DNA of 42,500 bases from an uncultured Bacteroidota bacterium (GCA_902510475.1 CABXCC010000009.1:1-42500), one strand, 5' to 3'. Positions 1-9,147 are shown, numbered from the stretch's first letter. The notes: a model not told the origin generated them from the letters alone. Program-made: numbers and translations.

Positions 1-1
1 A

Positions 2-325
2 AGAGGGATTTTTCCTCTTCAAGTAATGCAATCAATTTCAAGTATTATAGGACTCAAAAAAACAATTGATTGGTGTATAAGGAGTTATAAAATTAATGCT
101 GAGATTGCCAAAGAATGGGGTCTTGTCGATGAAATTTGTAATAAAGAAAACATCCAAAATTCTGTAAATAAATGGATTGACGATTTTTCAGGAAATTCAG
201 ATAAAGCTATTGAGTTTGGATTAAAAGCTTTTCAAGAACACTTTCATAAAAACACAAATCACGAAAAATTAGAAAAATTATTCAGAGAGATGATCAAAAA
301 TAATCATCTATCAAATGAATTTTAA
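2..325 (+). CDS. Enoyl-CoA hydratase/isomerase (crotonase) family protein, 3' part
   Basis: This is the C-terminal part of a gene that begins left of the window; the frame is already open at base 2, so the ATG at 26 is internal. The visible part runs RGIFPLQVM..., followed by GLKKTIDW, NAEIAKEWGLVDEI and a helical tail. That matches the end of crotonase-fold enzymes, where a G-x-K-K-A helix and an 'A.E....GLV..V' motif follow the active-site half. Family members hydrate or isomerise acyl-CoA esters in the cytoplasm. The catalytic glutamates would lie upstream, so the reaction cannot be named. The gene ends directly against the convergent transporter gene (stop at 325, next stop at 326). Family is likely; substrate unknown. 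Confidence 0.72.
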   Translation, partial: RGIFPLQVMQSISSIIGLKKTIDWCIRSYKINAEIAKEWGLVDEICNKENIQNSVNKWIDDFSGNSDKAIEFGLKAFQEHFHKNTNHEKLEKLFREMIKNNHLSNEF

Positions 326-1792
326 TTAATTTACAGGGTATAGCATTGCCGTCATTTCAAAAACATATGGAAGGGTGTAATAAACCACAAGGGTGATTGT
401 AATGATTGAAAACATATTCATCCAAATTCCTTTTTTAAACATATCTTCAATTTTCAAAAATCCCGAACTAAAAACCACAGCATTAGGAGGAGTAGAGATC
501 GGAAGCATAAATGCGCATGATGCTGCAAGAGTTGCACTAACTAGAAGGAAATAAGGGTGAATTTGGATTGCTAAAGCAATTGTTACCAAAACGGGCAGTA
601 GCATTGCTGTCGTAGCCATATTAGAAGTAACTTCGGTTAGTAGATTAATTGACGTTACGATAATCAATATGATTAAAAATAGCGGAATACCATTCAAATT
701 TTGAAGAAGGTCAGCAATCCATAAAGCAAGTCCACTTTTTCCAAATGCACTTGCGATTGCCATTCCTCCACCAAAAAGAATTAGAATGCCCCATGGTAAT
801 TTAACAGTGTCATCCCAAACAAGTATTGTTTTATCGGATTTATTATTACTAGTCGGGATAATAAATAATATTACAGCAAAGAAAATAGCTATTATGGTGT
901 CATCGATCAAAGGGAAAATCTTTTCAATGCTTCCTCTTAAAATCCATCCTAGAGCGGTTAGTGTAAAAACAATTAAAACCTTAATTTCTTCATTTGAAAA
1001 ACTCCCAAGTTTCTTTGTTTGTCTTAGAATTTCATCTCTTCCTGCTGAAAACTCCTCATTTTTAAATTTAAAAGCAATTTTTGTTAAATAAACCCAACAA
1101 ATCACTAATAAAAAAGATGACAAAGGAACTCCAAATTTCATCCAATCAAACATATTTAATTTAATTCCATAACTTTCTTCAACGACCCCAGCTAAAACCA
1201 TATTTGGAGGAGTACCAATTAAAGTTGCCATACCCCCGATTGATGCACTGTAAGCAATTGCAATCATTAATGATTTACCAAAGACTTCATTTTCATTTTC
1301 TTTAGTATTAGGATCATCTTTTAACTGAGAAATTATTGCAAGTCCAACCGGCAATATCATAATAGAAGTAGCAGTATTGGATATCCACATAGATAAAAAT
1401 GCTGTAGCTAACATGAAACCAAGTATTACCCTAGATTTATTACTTCCGGTCATTCTAATAATATTTAATGCCAATCTTTTATGTAAATGCCATTTTTCAA
1501 TTGCAAGTGCAATCATAAAACCACCTACAAAAAGAAATACCAGTTTGTGACCATAAGCAGCTGTAGTTGTAGATAGATCCATTCCTCCAGTAAGTGGAAA
1601 AAGAACAATTGGAAGTAAAGCTGTAACAGAAATGGGAACACATTCAGTAACCCACCAAACCGCCATCCATGCCGTAGAGGCTAATATACATTTGGCTTCA
1701 AAACTTAATCCATCTGCTTCAAAAAACATTAATATTAATGAAAAGACCAGTGGCCCTAGAATTAATCCGATTATGTTTTTAGATAGCCTCAT
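326..1792 (-). CDS. DASS-family (SLC13) Na+/dicarboxylate-type symporter
   Basis: A 488-residue inner-membrane protein of the divalent anion:sodium symporter family (NadC/CitT/VcINDY relatives), which imports C4-dicarboxylates, citrate or sulfate with sodium. Both halves of the inverted-repeat transport core are visible. An SNT motif at about residues 138-140 is followed by GTPPN at 193-197; a second motif, SNMAT, at 390-394 is followed by STPPNAVVFSSG near 433. The second motif has Met where many bacterial members have Thr, so the exact substrate is open. Length is normal. The ATG touches the TAA of the upstream hydrolase gene (no gap), so the two form one leftward operon. Family assignment is firm; the substrate is inferred only as a small anion. 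Confidence 0.9.
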   Translation of the reverse strand: MRLSKNIIGLILGPLVFSLILMFFEADGLSFEAKCILASTAWMAVWWVTECVPISVTALLPIVLFPLTGGMDLSTTTAAYGHKLVFLFVGGFMIALAIEKWHLHKRLALNIIRMTGSNKSRVILGFMLATAFLSMWISNTATSIMILPVGLAIISQLKDDPNTKENENEVFGKSLMIAIAYSASIGGMATLIGTPPNMVLAGVVEESYGIKLNMFDWMKFGVPLSSFLLVICWVYLTKIAFKFKNEEFSAGRDEILRQTKKLGSFSNEEIKVLIVFTLTALGWILRGSIEKIFPLIDDTIIAIFFAVILFIIPTSNNKSDKTILVWDDTVKLPWGILILFGGGMAIASAFGKSGLALWIADLLQNLNGIPLFLIILIIVTSINLLTEVTSNMATTAMLLPVLVTIALAIQIHPYFLLVSATLAASCAFMLPISTPPNAVVFSSGFLKIEDMFKKGIWMNMFSIITITLVVYYTLPYVFEMTAMLYPVN

Positions 1793-2710
1793 TTAATTAA
1801 ACATTAGGTCGCATGCGTTGTCTGCATTTGGGATAAGGTTGTGTCCAGCTCCTTGTATTATATGTAATGACCAATTCAAGTTATAATTGCTAGACTCTGC
1901 AATATTTTGGCCACTTTCAAAAAAATGAACAGCTCGGGTTACCCTATTTAATCCTTGTGCGTCAGCATATTCATTATGTCTAAGGCCAACAGAATTAGGG
2001 TCATTATCCAATGCTCCAACTTGAATGTATAAATCCTTTGAAAGTAAGTTGCTTAAGTTGGTATTCGTTAAAATACTATTATCTAATCCATAAGGAAAAG
2101 GTATATTATTATCAGGAACAGTGTACCATCCAGCTGCACCAGCAACTACCTTGTTAAATCTTGCATTTGGTTTAAATTGGATAAATCTATGAACAAATTG
2201 AGCCCCTGCTGAAAATCCGAATAAATTATATTGTTCTTCTATTAGAGATAAAGAGCTAACAACAGAATCAAATAAAGGTTCAATTATAGAAAATGACCAT
2301 TCCTCCTGTTCATTTAATGTTGAGGTACTTGGATTATCTCCATCTTCATAAACATTTCCAAGATTATATCCATCCCCAAGAGAAAAATTCTGTGAAGAAA
2401 ATTTTGGAGCTATTAAAACAAAATTATGCTCAATTGATTTTTGAATCATATTGTTTCTAACTCCCTCGGCATCTCGATTACCTCCGTGCAAAGCAAAAAC
2501 AACTTTAGATGAAGCACTGTATGCTGCCGGGACATGATAAAAAACTTCAATATCAATATCGTTAAAAGAAAAAATAAAAGTTCCTGAACCAATACCTATT
2601 TCTGCTGGAATTACAGGAATTGGGTTAGGGGTAAAGCTAGAGCCGGCTGGGCTACAGGATATTATAAAAAATGTAAAAGTTAAAAGAAAGTTTTTTAAAA
2701 TTATTTTCAT
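1793..2710 (-). CDS. Lipoprotein alpha/beta-hydrolase (PHB-depolymerase/feruloyl-esterase-like)
   Basis: A 305-residue predicted lipoprotein: the signal peptide ends FFIISC, with Cys19 as the likely lipidated residue. The mature part shows an alpha/beta-hydrolase layout. There is an oxyanion-hole LHGGN at 75-79, a nucleophile elbow GFSAG with Ser167, a candidate acid in GALDND (Asp235 or Asp237), and His290 in GAGHN near the end. This resembles the LpqC/PHB-depolymerase group of secreted esterases, which cut polyesters or ester side chains. Sitting on the surface or in the periplasm and co-transcribed with a DASS transporter, it may release small acids that the transporter takes up (inference). 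The substrate cannot be read from sequence. Confidence 0.75.
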   Translation of the reverse strand: MKIILKNFLLTFTFFIISCSPAGSSFTPNPIPVIPAEIGIGSGTFIFSFNDIDIEVFYHVPAAYSASSKVVFALHGGNRDAEGVRNNMIQKSIEHNFVLIAPKFSSQNFSLGDGYNLGNVYEDGDNPSTSTLNEQEEWSFSIIEPLFDSVVSSLSLIEEQYNLFGFSAGAQFVHRFIQFKPNARFNKVVAGAAGWYTVPDNNIPFPYGLDNSILTNTNLSNLLSKDLYIQVGALDNDPNSVGLRHNEYADAQGLNRVTRAVHFFESGQNIAESSNYNLNWSLHIIQGAGHNLIPNADNACDLMFN

Positions 2711-2819
2711 TTGATCACGATGGAATGTTGTTATAAATAAATGAAATTTAAACGAATAAAAAAATTACAATTCATTTATTTTATCTAAGTTAGTATCAAT
2801 AAATATAACGTTTTACTAT

Positions 2820-3839
2820 ATGAGAATTAGACTACTTTCCTTATTTGTATTTTTATTTGTTTTTATGTCATGTGATACTGACGATATTTTACCTGCTTTA
2901 ACTCTAACTACAAGTTTAAATGAGATCAGCGAAAATCAAGAACAAATTACAATAACTGCATCGTTAAACTCTGATGCAAATGAAGATATAATTCTTCCTT
3001 TATCATTTTCAGGAACGGCAACATTTGATTTTGATTATGTAACTACTGAGTCTGCTTTAATCATTTCATCAGGAAATAGTTCGGGCTCAATTTCGATAAG
3101 TTCAATGCAAGACAATGAAATTGAAGACATTGAAACAATTATCATCTCAGTAGAATCACAAAATGATGTTATAGTAACAAGTTCATCAATTACAATATCC
3201 GTTTTAGACGATGATTCTGACTCAGATGGAGACGGTATTAATGATAGTGATGATGATTGTCCAAATGAATCAGGATTACCGGAATATAACGGATGCTCAG
3301 AACCATTATTAATTATTAACGAGGTTCTTTATGACCCTTCAAATTCAGGATTGAACGGAGATGCTAATGGAGATGGCGTATACGCCCAAGATGATGATGA
3401 ATTTATTGAATTTGTAAACTTAGGAGGAACACTTGATATTTCTGGATATACAGTTTCTGATGCCGCTGCAATTAGACACACATTCCCTTCTGGAACAATA
3501 ATTCCGTCAGGTGGTGTTCTTGTTGTCTTTGGTGGAGGTAATCCTTCGGGTGCTTTTGGGAATGCAATTGTACAGCTTGCTAACGGATTTGAAGAACGTT
3601 TAAACATGAATAACGCAGGTGATTTGGTTACATTAAATAATACAAACGGTGAAGTTGTTTTGACTTTTGACATTGAGCCCTTATCTAATAACCCTAACGA
3701 ATCATATAGTAGATATCCAGATCTTAACTTGGAGCCTGATTCTGAGGGTAATTTATTTTATCAACATTCATCACTTTCTGAATCATCAGGAACTTTGTTT
3801 TCGCCTGGAACTAAGATTGACGGAACTAACTTTAATTAA
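2820..3839 (+). CDS. Lipoprotein with Calx-beta-like, thrombospondin type-3 and lamin-tail domains
   Basis: A 339-residue exported lipoprotein (Cys18 after VFMSC). Residues of about 26-129 are a Calx-beta-like beta-sandwich rich in Thr, Ser and Ile. Residues 131-148 are an Asp-rich calcium-binding thrombospondin type-3 stretch (DSDGDGINDSDDDCP). From 162 on comes a lamin-tail domain, with its typical opening 'IINEVLYDP' and the later 'DEFIEFVNLG', 'DISGYTVSD' and 'IPSGGVLVVFGGG'. Lamin-tail domains in bacteria are usually on surface or secreted proteins, often beside nucleases or phosphatases; no catalytic domain is present here. It is first in a rightward operon, two bases before the porin gene, so a surface partner of the porin or peptidase is a reasonable guess. 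Function unknown. Confidence 0.8.
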   Translation: MRIRLLSLFVFLFVFMSCDTDDILPALTLTTSLNEISENQEQITITASLNSDANEDIILPLSFSGTATFDFDYVTTESALIISSGNSSGSISISSMQDNEIEDIETIIISVESQNDVIVTSSSITISVLDDDSDSDGDGINDSDDDCPNESGLPEYNGCSEPLLIINEVLYDPSNSGLNGDANGDGVYAQDDDEFIEFVNLGGTLDISGYTVSDAAAIRHTFPSGTIIPSGGVLVVFGGGNPSGAFGNAIVQLANGFEERLNMNNAGDLVTLNNTNGEVVLTFDIEPLSNNPNESYSRYPDLNLEPDSEGNLFYQHSSLSESSGTLFSPGTKIDGTNFN

Positions 3840-3841
3840 TC

Positions 3842-5149
3842 ATGAATAAGAAAATAATATTTTGCTTATTCAGTCTTTTTTCAATGATTGGTTTTTCTCA
3901 GTCCATGCAAATGGAATCATATAATTTTGGAGAGGGACTTAGGTTTAGCGGAGAATCTGGAAATTCCATTAGACTTACTGGATATGCCCAACCAATGATT
4001 GATCTTAAAAACCATACTGATGTTGAAGAAAACTCTTCTTCAGAAAGGTATAGGCTAAGAAGATTGAGATTGAGAATTGATGGAACTTCTAGTAACCAGA
4101 GATTTGGATATAGATTTCAAGTTGATTTAAGCGGAACATCTGAAGTAGGAGATAGCACAGGAGATTATTTACTTGATGCTTATGTTTCTTATGCTGTCAC
4201 AAACAGGATTAGTGTATTATTTGGTCAAAGGACCACATATACCGATAATAGAGAGCTTTTTATGAATTCTAATTCTTTACAGTTAGTTGAGAGAAGTAGA
4301 TTGACTTCTGCTTTTTCATCGATAAGAGAGTTTGGATTATTTGTCACTGGAAGATTTAGAATGAATAATGGTTCTTATCTAAGACCATACTTTGCTTTAA
4401 CAAATGGTGATGGAAGAAATGCCTTTGATAAAGATCGTGGCGGATTAAAAGTTGGAGGTAGGCTTGATTATTTACCCTTTGGCCTTTTTACTAACCTAGG
4501 ACAATTTAGACAAATTGATGTGATGCGAGAGCAAACACCAAAGTTTGTTATTGGTGCGCATTTTAGTCACAACTCGGGAATGAGTAGCAGAAGAGGTAGA
4601 GCAAGCGGAGAAATAATTTATCTTAATTCAAATGATGAAGAATCTCTTCCAGATTACGTGAAGTATGGAGTAGATTTTATGCTAAAATATAAAGGTTTTT
4701 CAGCTATTGGCGAATACATCAAATCAGAAGCCACTGTACCAGAAGATATTACTCAAAGGGTAAGAAACAATGGCTCAATTTCAACAAGTTTTTTAGTTGA
4801 TGGAGTAGAAGATATTGATTCTTATGTCCGTGGAAGGATGATGTTAGGTGAAGCGTATAACTTTCAAATGGGTTATTTATTTAAATCTGGATTTTCTGTT
4901 GACACCCGATATACCCATTTAATTGCGGATCAGTATTCCTTTTTAAACAATGCAACTTTTTACAACAGGCCCAATTACTATACTTTGGGGGTAGGTAAGT
5001 TAATGTCAAGAAACTATGGTTTTAAAATCCAAGCCTCTGTAACCTATGTTGATGGTAGCTTGGGTGTAAATCATGATAATGATACTGCTACCAATGAAGT
5101 GTTTACTGATGAAATTTTATTTAGACTAATAACAACAATTTCATTTTGA
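3842..5149 (+). CDS. Phosphate-selective porin O/P (OprO/OprP) family outer-membrane porin
   Basis: A 435-residue outer-membrane beta-barrel. A signal peptide of about 20 residues ends MIGFSQ. The mature protein is made of alternating amphipathic strands, with the family's early Arg-rich strand (RYRLRRLRLRIDG), then FRFQVD-type and DAYVSYAV strands, the FGQRTTYTDNRE turn, and 'LFVTGRF ... YFALTNGDGRN'. It ends in Phe, as expected for BAM-inserted barrels. OprO/P porins favour anions, classically phosphate or polyphosphate, but many Bacteroidota members have unknown substrates. The TGA overlaps the TTG start of the following M14 peptidase gene (TTGA), so the two are translationally coupled. 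A second porin of the same family lies just beyond the peptidase. Family call is good; phosphate as substrate is not shown. Confidence 0.85.
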   Translation: MNKKIIFCLFSLFSMIGFSQSMQMESYNFGEGLRFSGESGNSIRLTGYAQPMIDLKNHTDVEENSSSERYRLRRLRLRIDGTSSNQRFGYRFQVDLSGTSEVGDSTGDYLLDAYVSYAVTNRISVLFGQRTTYTDNRELFMNSNSLQLVERSRLTSAFSSIREFGLFVTGRFRMNNGSYLRPYFALTNGDGRNAFDKDRGGLKVGGRLDYLPFGLFTNLGQFRQIDVMREQTPKFVIGAHFSHNSGMSSRRGRASGEIIYLNSNDEESLPDYVKYGVDFMLKYKGFSAIGEYIKSEATVPEDITQRVRNNGSISTSFLVDGVEDIDSYVRGRMMLGEAYNFQMGYLFKSGFSVDTRYTHLIADQYSFLNNATFYNRPNYYTLGVGKLMSRNYGFKIQASVTYVDGSLGVNHDNDTATNEVFTDEILFRLITTISF

Positions 5150-6681
5150 TCAGAGTTTTTTTTCTAATATTATTTTTATTTAATTCTGAGATAACAATAT
5201 CTCAGTTAAATCCTCAATCTAAAAAGGTTACAAACACTTTTTTTCAAGACTTTGACGAAATTCAAAATGTAACTCCTGCCTTAAAAAAGAAAAAAGGTTT
5301 TACAAACTATGAGGAATTAATTACATTTTTAAAAAAAATCTCTGAAAAACACTCTGATAAAGTACAACTAAAATATATCGGCAAATCACAAAAAGGTAAA
5401 AGAATCCCGATCCTTTATTTAAGCGACAATAACAAATCAAAAAATAAACTAAAAGTCTGGTTACAGGGTGGTTTACATGGAGATGAACCTGCTAGTACTG
5501 AGTCACTTCTTTACACAGTTTTTATGTTGTTAGAGGATGAAAATTATTTTCATTTTATTCAAAAATTAGATATTGCAGTGTTACCCATGGCCAACATTGA
5601 TGGTTTTCTTAAGAATAAACGTAATGCAACAAACGGGTTAGATTTAAATCGTGATCATACTAAGTTGATGGCAATAGAAACCCAGATAATAAAAAAAGAA
5701 TTCGCAGATTTTGATCCAAACATTGCGTTAGATTTTCATGAGTACAGACCATACAGAAAGGATTTTGCTCAACTAAGTTCTTTTGGAATTTCTTCAATGT
5801 ATGACTTGATGTTTCTTCATTCAGGCAATCTAAATGTTCCAAAAAATATCAGAAACATAGTTGATACTTTATTTGTCAAAAATGCCAAAGTTGAATTAGA
5901 TGCTTTGGGTTTAACCAATAGGCATTACATGAAGTCTGATAAGGTTCTCGGAGAAATTCAGTTTAGTACAGGATCAAACACGGCAAGATCTAGCTCTAAC
6001 TTTTTTGCATTGAACAATTCTTATGCAACGTTATTTGAAATTAGGGGAGTTGGTATAGGTAAAACTTCTTTTAAAAGAAGAGTAGGTTCTGGATTCTCTG
6101 TAGCAACATCGTTTTTACAAACTGCTTATGACAATAATGATTTTCTTAAATATCAATTAAACTTAGCAAATAATCATTCAGAAAATATCGTTGTTAAATC
6201 TGAGAGAAGTATCTATAAGGATACAATTTTTGCGATTGATCTTGAGAGCAATAAAATAATTATGCTTCCCACTACGATGCGTGACGCAAAGAGATCTATA
6301 CCAGTTTTAACTAGATCAAGACCTGATTTCTATGCCCTAAAATCTAATAATATTAATGTTATCAATAAAATAGAGAATCTTGGCATAAAAAAAATTGATA
6401 TTAATTCTGACACAATAATCCGGGCAGAAAAATATTTAGTCGTAAATTTTAAAAATGACTTTAAACCATATGAAAAGATGAAAATGCAAGAGGTTAAGAC
6501 AAAGATTATTGATGATACCATTAAATTTGGGAAAGGGGATGTCTTGATCCCGCTAAATCAAAAAAAATCTAATTTAATTGTTGAATTAATGGAGCCTGAA
6601 GCACCAAATAGTTTTGTTTCATTCGGAATTATGAAAACCAACAAAGAAGATATATTAACAGTTTACAGAATAAATAATTAA
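5146..6681 (+). CDS. Secreted M14-family zinc carboxypeptidase
   Basis: A 511-residue exported metallopeptidase. The start is a TTG overlapping the porin stop; no ATG gives a better signal peptide (IRVFFLILFLFNS, cleaved near Ser19-Gln20). The zinc carboxypeptidase fold is clear: HGDE at 111-114 supplies the first His/Glu ligands, DLNRD at 166-170 the substrate-binding Arg169, DFHEYR the third zinc ligand His198, and LFEIRG the general-base Glu298. The last ~170 residues lie outside the catalytic domain and look like a beta-rich accessory part. Family members trim C-terminal residues from peptides or cell-wall peptides in the periplasm or outside. Lying between two anion-type porins suggests it feeds one of them. 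Specificity cannot be decided from sequence. Confidence 0.85.
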   Translation: MIRVFFLILFLFNSEITISQLNPQSKKVTNTFFQDFDEIQNVTPALKKKKGFTNYEELITFLKKISEKHSDKVQLKYIGKSQKGKRIPILYLSDNNKSKNKLKVWLQGGLHGDEPASTESLLYTVFMLLEDENYFHFIQKLDIAVLPMANIDGFLKNKRNATNGLDLNRDHTKLMAIETQIIKKEFADFDPNIALDFHEYRPYRKDFAQLSSFGISSMYDLMFLHSGNLNVPKNIRNIVDTLFVKNAKVELDALGLTNRHYMKSDKVLGEIQFSTGSNTARSSSNFFALNNSYATLFEIRGVGIGKTSFKRRVGSGFSVATSFLQTAYDNNDFLKYQLNLANNHSENIVVKSERSIYKDTIFAIDLESNKIIMLPTTMRDAKRSIPVLTRSRPDFYALKSNNINVINKIENLGIKKIDINSDTIIRAEKYLVVNFKNDFKPYEKMKMQEVKTKIIDDTIKFGKGDVLIPLNQKKSNLIVELMEPEAPNSFVSFGIMKTNKEDILTVYRINN

Positions 6682-6687
6682 AATATT

Positions 6688-7941
6688 ATGAAAAACAATG
6701 TAATAACATTCCTGCTGATATTTGTCAGTTTAAACAGTTTCTCTCAGTTAGAGGAAAAAAACAAGGCTGAGTATGTCTTTGGAAACGGAATTAACTTTTC
6801 TTTTAACGAAGGCAAGTACCAATTCAATATTTATGGCTTTATAAAGCCAACGTACATATATTCGGATGAAAAAAGATTTAATTCTGAAGGTCAATTTAAT
6901 GATGTGTATAGGCAGTTTAATAGCCAAAATTCAAACCTGTATTTCAGTGGGAAAGCATTAGATGAAAAATTAAGTTTTACAATTCAAATGGATTATAGCT
7001 CAACAGATCCATTAGTGGAGGCATTTATTGGCTACCATTTTAATGAAAAAACAGCCTTGTATTTTGGTCAGATGCAGGTTAGTCATAACAACCTAGAGAT
7101 GGTTCATAATGAAGATGAGTTAAGGTTTACCAACAGAGGTATGATCAGTCAGATGTATTCTGAGGATGGAGAAGAATTTGGATTATTCTTAGAATCTAGT
7201 TTTGGAAATTCTTTTATAATTGAGCCAAAATTTGCAATTACGTCTGGGGATGGAAGAAATTCTTTTGGAGATGACTCTAGAGATTCCGACAAGGGTGGTG
7301 TTAAGTTTGGTTCTAGAATTAATTTTTATCCATTTGGGAATTTTTCACCAGTAAATCAATTGACTACTGTAGATTTAGAAGGTGAAGAAAAGTTAAAAGC
7401 TCAGTTAGGTTTTGCTTTCTCAAAGAACTTCGGTGCAAGTAACTTAGTTGGAGATGGTCATGGGGATTTTATATTATATGATGGTATTGGAAATGAGCAA
7501 TATCCAGATTATTCACAACTATTTTTTGATCTAAACCTTAAATACAGAGGTTTTTCTTTTGTTTTTGAGTATGCAGATGCCTCTGCCTCTGCTTTAGAAT
7601 ATATTTTCACCGACCCTAATGGTTTTAACATCTTAAACCCTACTCAAATTAGCGAGTATTTAATTTTAGGAGACAGTCAAGGAATACAATTTGGTTATTT
7701 TACCAAAAATGGATTAAGCTTTGATTTTATATACGAACAATTTAACCCTGAATTTGATTCAAATTTCAATTCAATTTTAAGAGAATCGACTAATTTAGGT
7801 ATTGGAGTTTCTAAATACATAGTTGGAAATAAGCTTAAATTACAAGCAAGTGCTTTCAAAACAAATTATAAAAACAGTGTTGTAGGTCTAGACGATGATG
7901 AATTTATGTCAGCAGCATTTTTGGTTCAGATAGCCTTTTAA
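6688..7941 (+). CDS. Second OprO/OprP-like porin
   Basis: A 417-residue beta-barrel with a clean signal peptide (cut after NSFSQ). It shares landmarks with the porin at 3842: an early 'YGFIKPTYIYS' strand, 'LSFTIQMDYSSTDPLVEAFIGYHF', 'ALYFGQMQVSHNNLE', 'EFGLFLESSF', 'FAITSGDGRNSFGDD', and 'GGVKFGSRINFYPFG' near the middle. It ends in a terminal Phe. The Arg-rich early strand of the first porin is absent, so the lumen and probably the selectivity differ. It follows the M14 gene by six bases, and a TPR protein gene follows it. Family call is likely; substrate unknown. Divergence between the two porins argues for an old duplication with specialisation (inference). Confidence 0.75.
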   Translation: MKNNVITFLLIFVSLNSFSQLEEKNKAEYVFGNGINFSFNEGKYQFNIYGFIKPTYIYSDEKRFNSEGQFNDVYRQFNSQNSNLYFSGKALDEKLSFTIQMDYSSTDPLVEAFIGYHFNEKTALYFGQMQVSHNNLEMVHNEDELRFTNRGMISQMYSEDGEEFGLFLESSFGNSFIIEPKFAITSGDGRNSFGDDSRDSDKGGVKFGSRINFYPFGNFSPVNQLTTVDLEGEEKLKAQLGFAFSKNFGASNLVGDGHGDFILYDGIGNEQYPDYSQLFFDLNLKYRGFSFVFEYADASASALEYIFTDPNGFNILNPTQISEYLILGDSQGIQFGYFTKNGLSFDFIYEQFNPEFDSNFNSILRESTNLGIGVSKYIVGNKLKLQASAFKTNYKNSVVGLDDDEFMSAAFLVQIAF

Positions 7942-7976
7942 TAAAAAATTAGTTAGTTTCGCAAAAAAATAATTTC

Positions 7977-8669
7977 ATGAAAAATATCATAACTATTTTA
8001 GCATTATTAATTTCTATTAGTGCTTTTTCACAGTCAAATCAAGAATTACTTTCTCATTATCAAAAATATTATAAGCAGATGCAGTCTCAATCTGACATTC
8101 AAGGAGTAATAAATGCATTAACTCATTTAAATATTCTCAGTCCAAATCAAGCTCGCACAGATACTTTAGCTACATTATACATGAATGAGGGTCGACATGT
8201 AGAGGCGCTCAATACAATTGGAATAGAAAAAAATGAAGCTGATTCTGATTTAGCTGTTCAGGTAAAGGCCTTTTCTCTTAAGGCTATTAATGATATTGAT
8301 CAATCCTTAATCCATTACGAAGAATTATTTAAAAGAAAGCCTAATCCTTTTATAGCTTATGAGCTAGCTGAAATGAAGATTAGAAAAGGTGACTTATTGG
8401 GTGCAACTAGTAATATCACTTTTGGAATTGCCAATTCAAGCGGAGATATTGTCAGAAATTATTACGAAACCCAACAACCTTATTCTGTTCCTATGAAAGC
8501 CGCGTTTATTTATTTAAAAGGGCTTGTTAAGATTAATGAAGACAGAGAAAACAACATCGATGAAACTATAGGAATTATGGAGGAAGCTTTGGTTATTGCA
8601 CCAAACTTTAATATGGCTAAAATTAGTATTGATGCTTTAAATGCACAAAAAAATTCTAAAGTGGAGTAA
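7977..8669 (+). CDS. Exported TPR-like repeat protein
   Basis: A 230-residue protein with a signal peptide (cut after ISAFSQ), so probably periplasmic. The rest is helical with TPR-like pairs, for instance 'DTLATLYMNEGRHVEALNTIG' spread over residues of about 61-83, 'LIHYEELFKRKPNPFIAYELAEMKIRKGDLLGA' at about 103-136, and a final 'GIMEEALVIAPNFNMAKISI'. TPRs mediate protein contacts and no enzyme motif is present. It lies 35 bases after the second porin on the same strand and may be the last gene of that operon. A TAGTTTCG sequence just upstream (7954-7961) is one base off the Bacteroidota -7 box, so a separate promoter is possible. Its 3' end overlaps the convergent lipoprotein gene by 14 bases. 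Function unknown. Confidence 0.6.
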   Translation: MKNIITILALLISISAFSQSNQELLSHYQKYYKQMQSQSDIQGVINALTHLNILSPNQARTDTLATLYMNEGRHVEALNTIGIEKNEADSDLAVQVKAFSLKAINDIDQSLIHYEELFKRKPNPFIAYELAEMKIRKGDLLGATSNITFGIANSSGDIVRNYYETQQPYSVPMKAAFIYLKGLVKINEDRENNIDETIGIMEEALVIAPNFNMAKISIDALNAQKNSKVE

Positions 8670-9147
8670 TTTCTTGCTTTTCAATCAATTTATCTATTTG
8701 AAAATTTAGATTAGAAAACGAATTATTAATTTTTTTTACCATTTTAATCTTATCTTCATTTTCAACTGTAAAATTTGATATCATAGATTCAAATTTTAAA
8801 AAATCGGTTTCAATAACGGTAAGTCTGGAATAAATTTCAGGTTTATTAATTGATTCAGGAATAGTATTTTTTAGTTCTGTAAAAAATTTTACCATATAGC
8901 TTTTATTGTCTATCAGCAGGCTGTATTCATTTAGGTTAAATTGGTTTATATATTCAGATAATTCAAGATAATTATTCCATTTCTCCAAGATTAAATCATT
9001 ACTGCTTTGATAAATTTCAGAAAACTCTAGTTTAGTAAAATTAATCTCTTTTTCCTTACTTAGGGATTGAGTTTTTTCTTTGATTTCTTGATTACAGCAA
9101 ACAAAAAAAAAGCAGGAAAAAATTAGATAACTAGTTAGCTTTTTCAA
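8656..9147 (-). CDS. Small hypothetical lipoprotein
   Basis: A 163-residue protein that I do not recognise. The start is a TTG lying inside the 3' end of the upstream membrane-protein gene (17-base overlap); it gives a good lipoprotein signal (MKKLTSY... FFFVCC, Cys17 or Cys18). The mature part is highly charged and helical, with Lys/Glu-rich stretches and spaced hydrophobics that fit a small helical bundle or coiled coil. No catalytic motif is seen. Translation is probably coupled to the TIGR02206-type gene before it. It overlaps the end of the convergent TPR gene by 14 bases. Confidence 0.6.
   Translation of the reverse strand: MKKLTSYLIFSCFFFVCCNQEIKEKTQSLSKEKEINFTKLEFSEIYQSSNDLILEKWNNYLELSEYINQFNLNEYSLLIDNKSYMVKFFTELKNTIPESINKPEIYSRLTVIETDFLKFESMISNFTVENEDKIKMVKKINNSFSNLNFQIDKLIEKQEITPL

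Noticed and set aside
786-1091. Open frame of 101 codons on the plus strand inside the DASS gene
   Set aside because: It lies wholly within a well-supported membrane transporter on the other strand and has no recognisable domain or signal.
3329-3673. Open frame of 114 codons opposite the lamin-tail lipoprotein gene
   Set aside because: Shadow of the real gene; the plus-strand protein has clear domains and a signal peptide.
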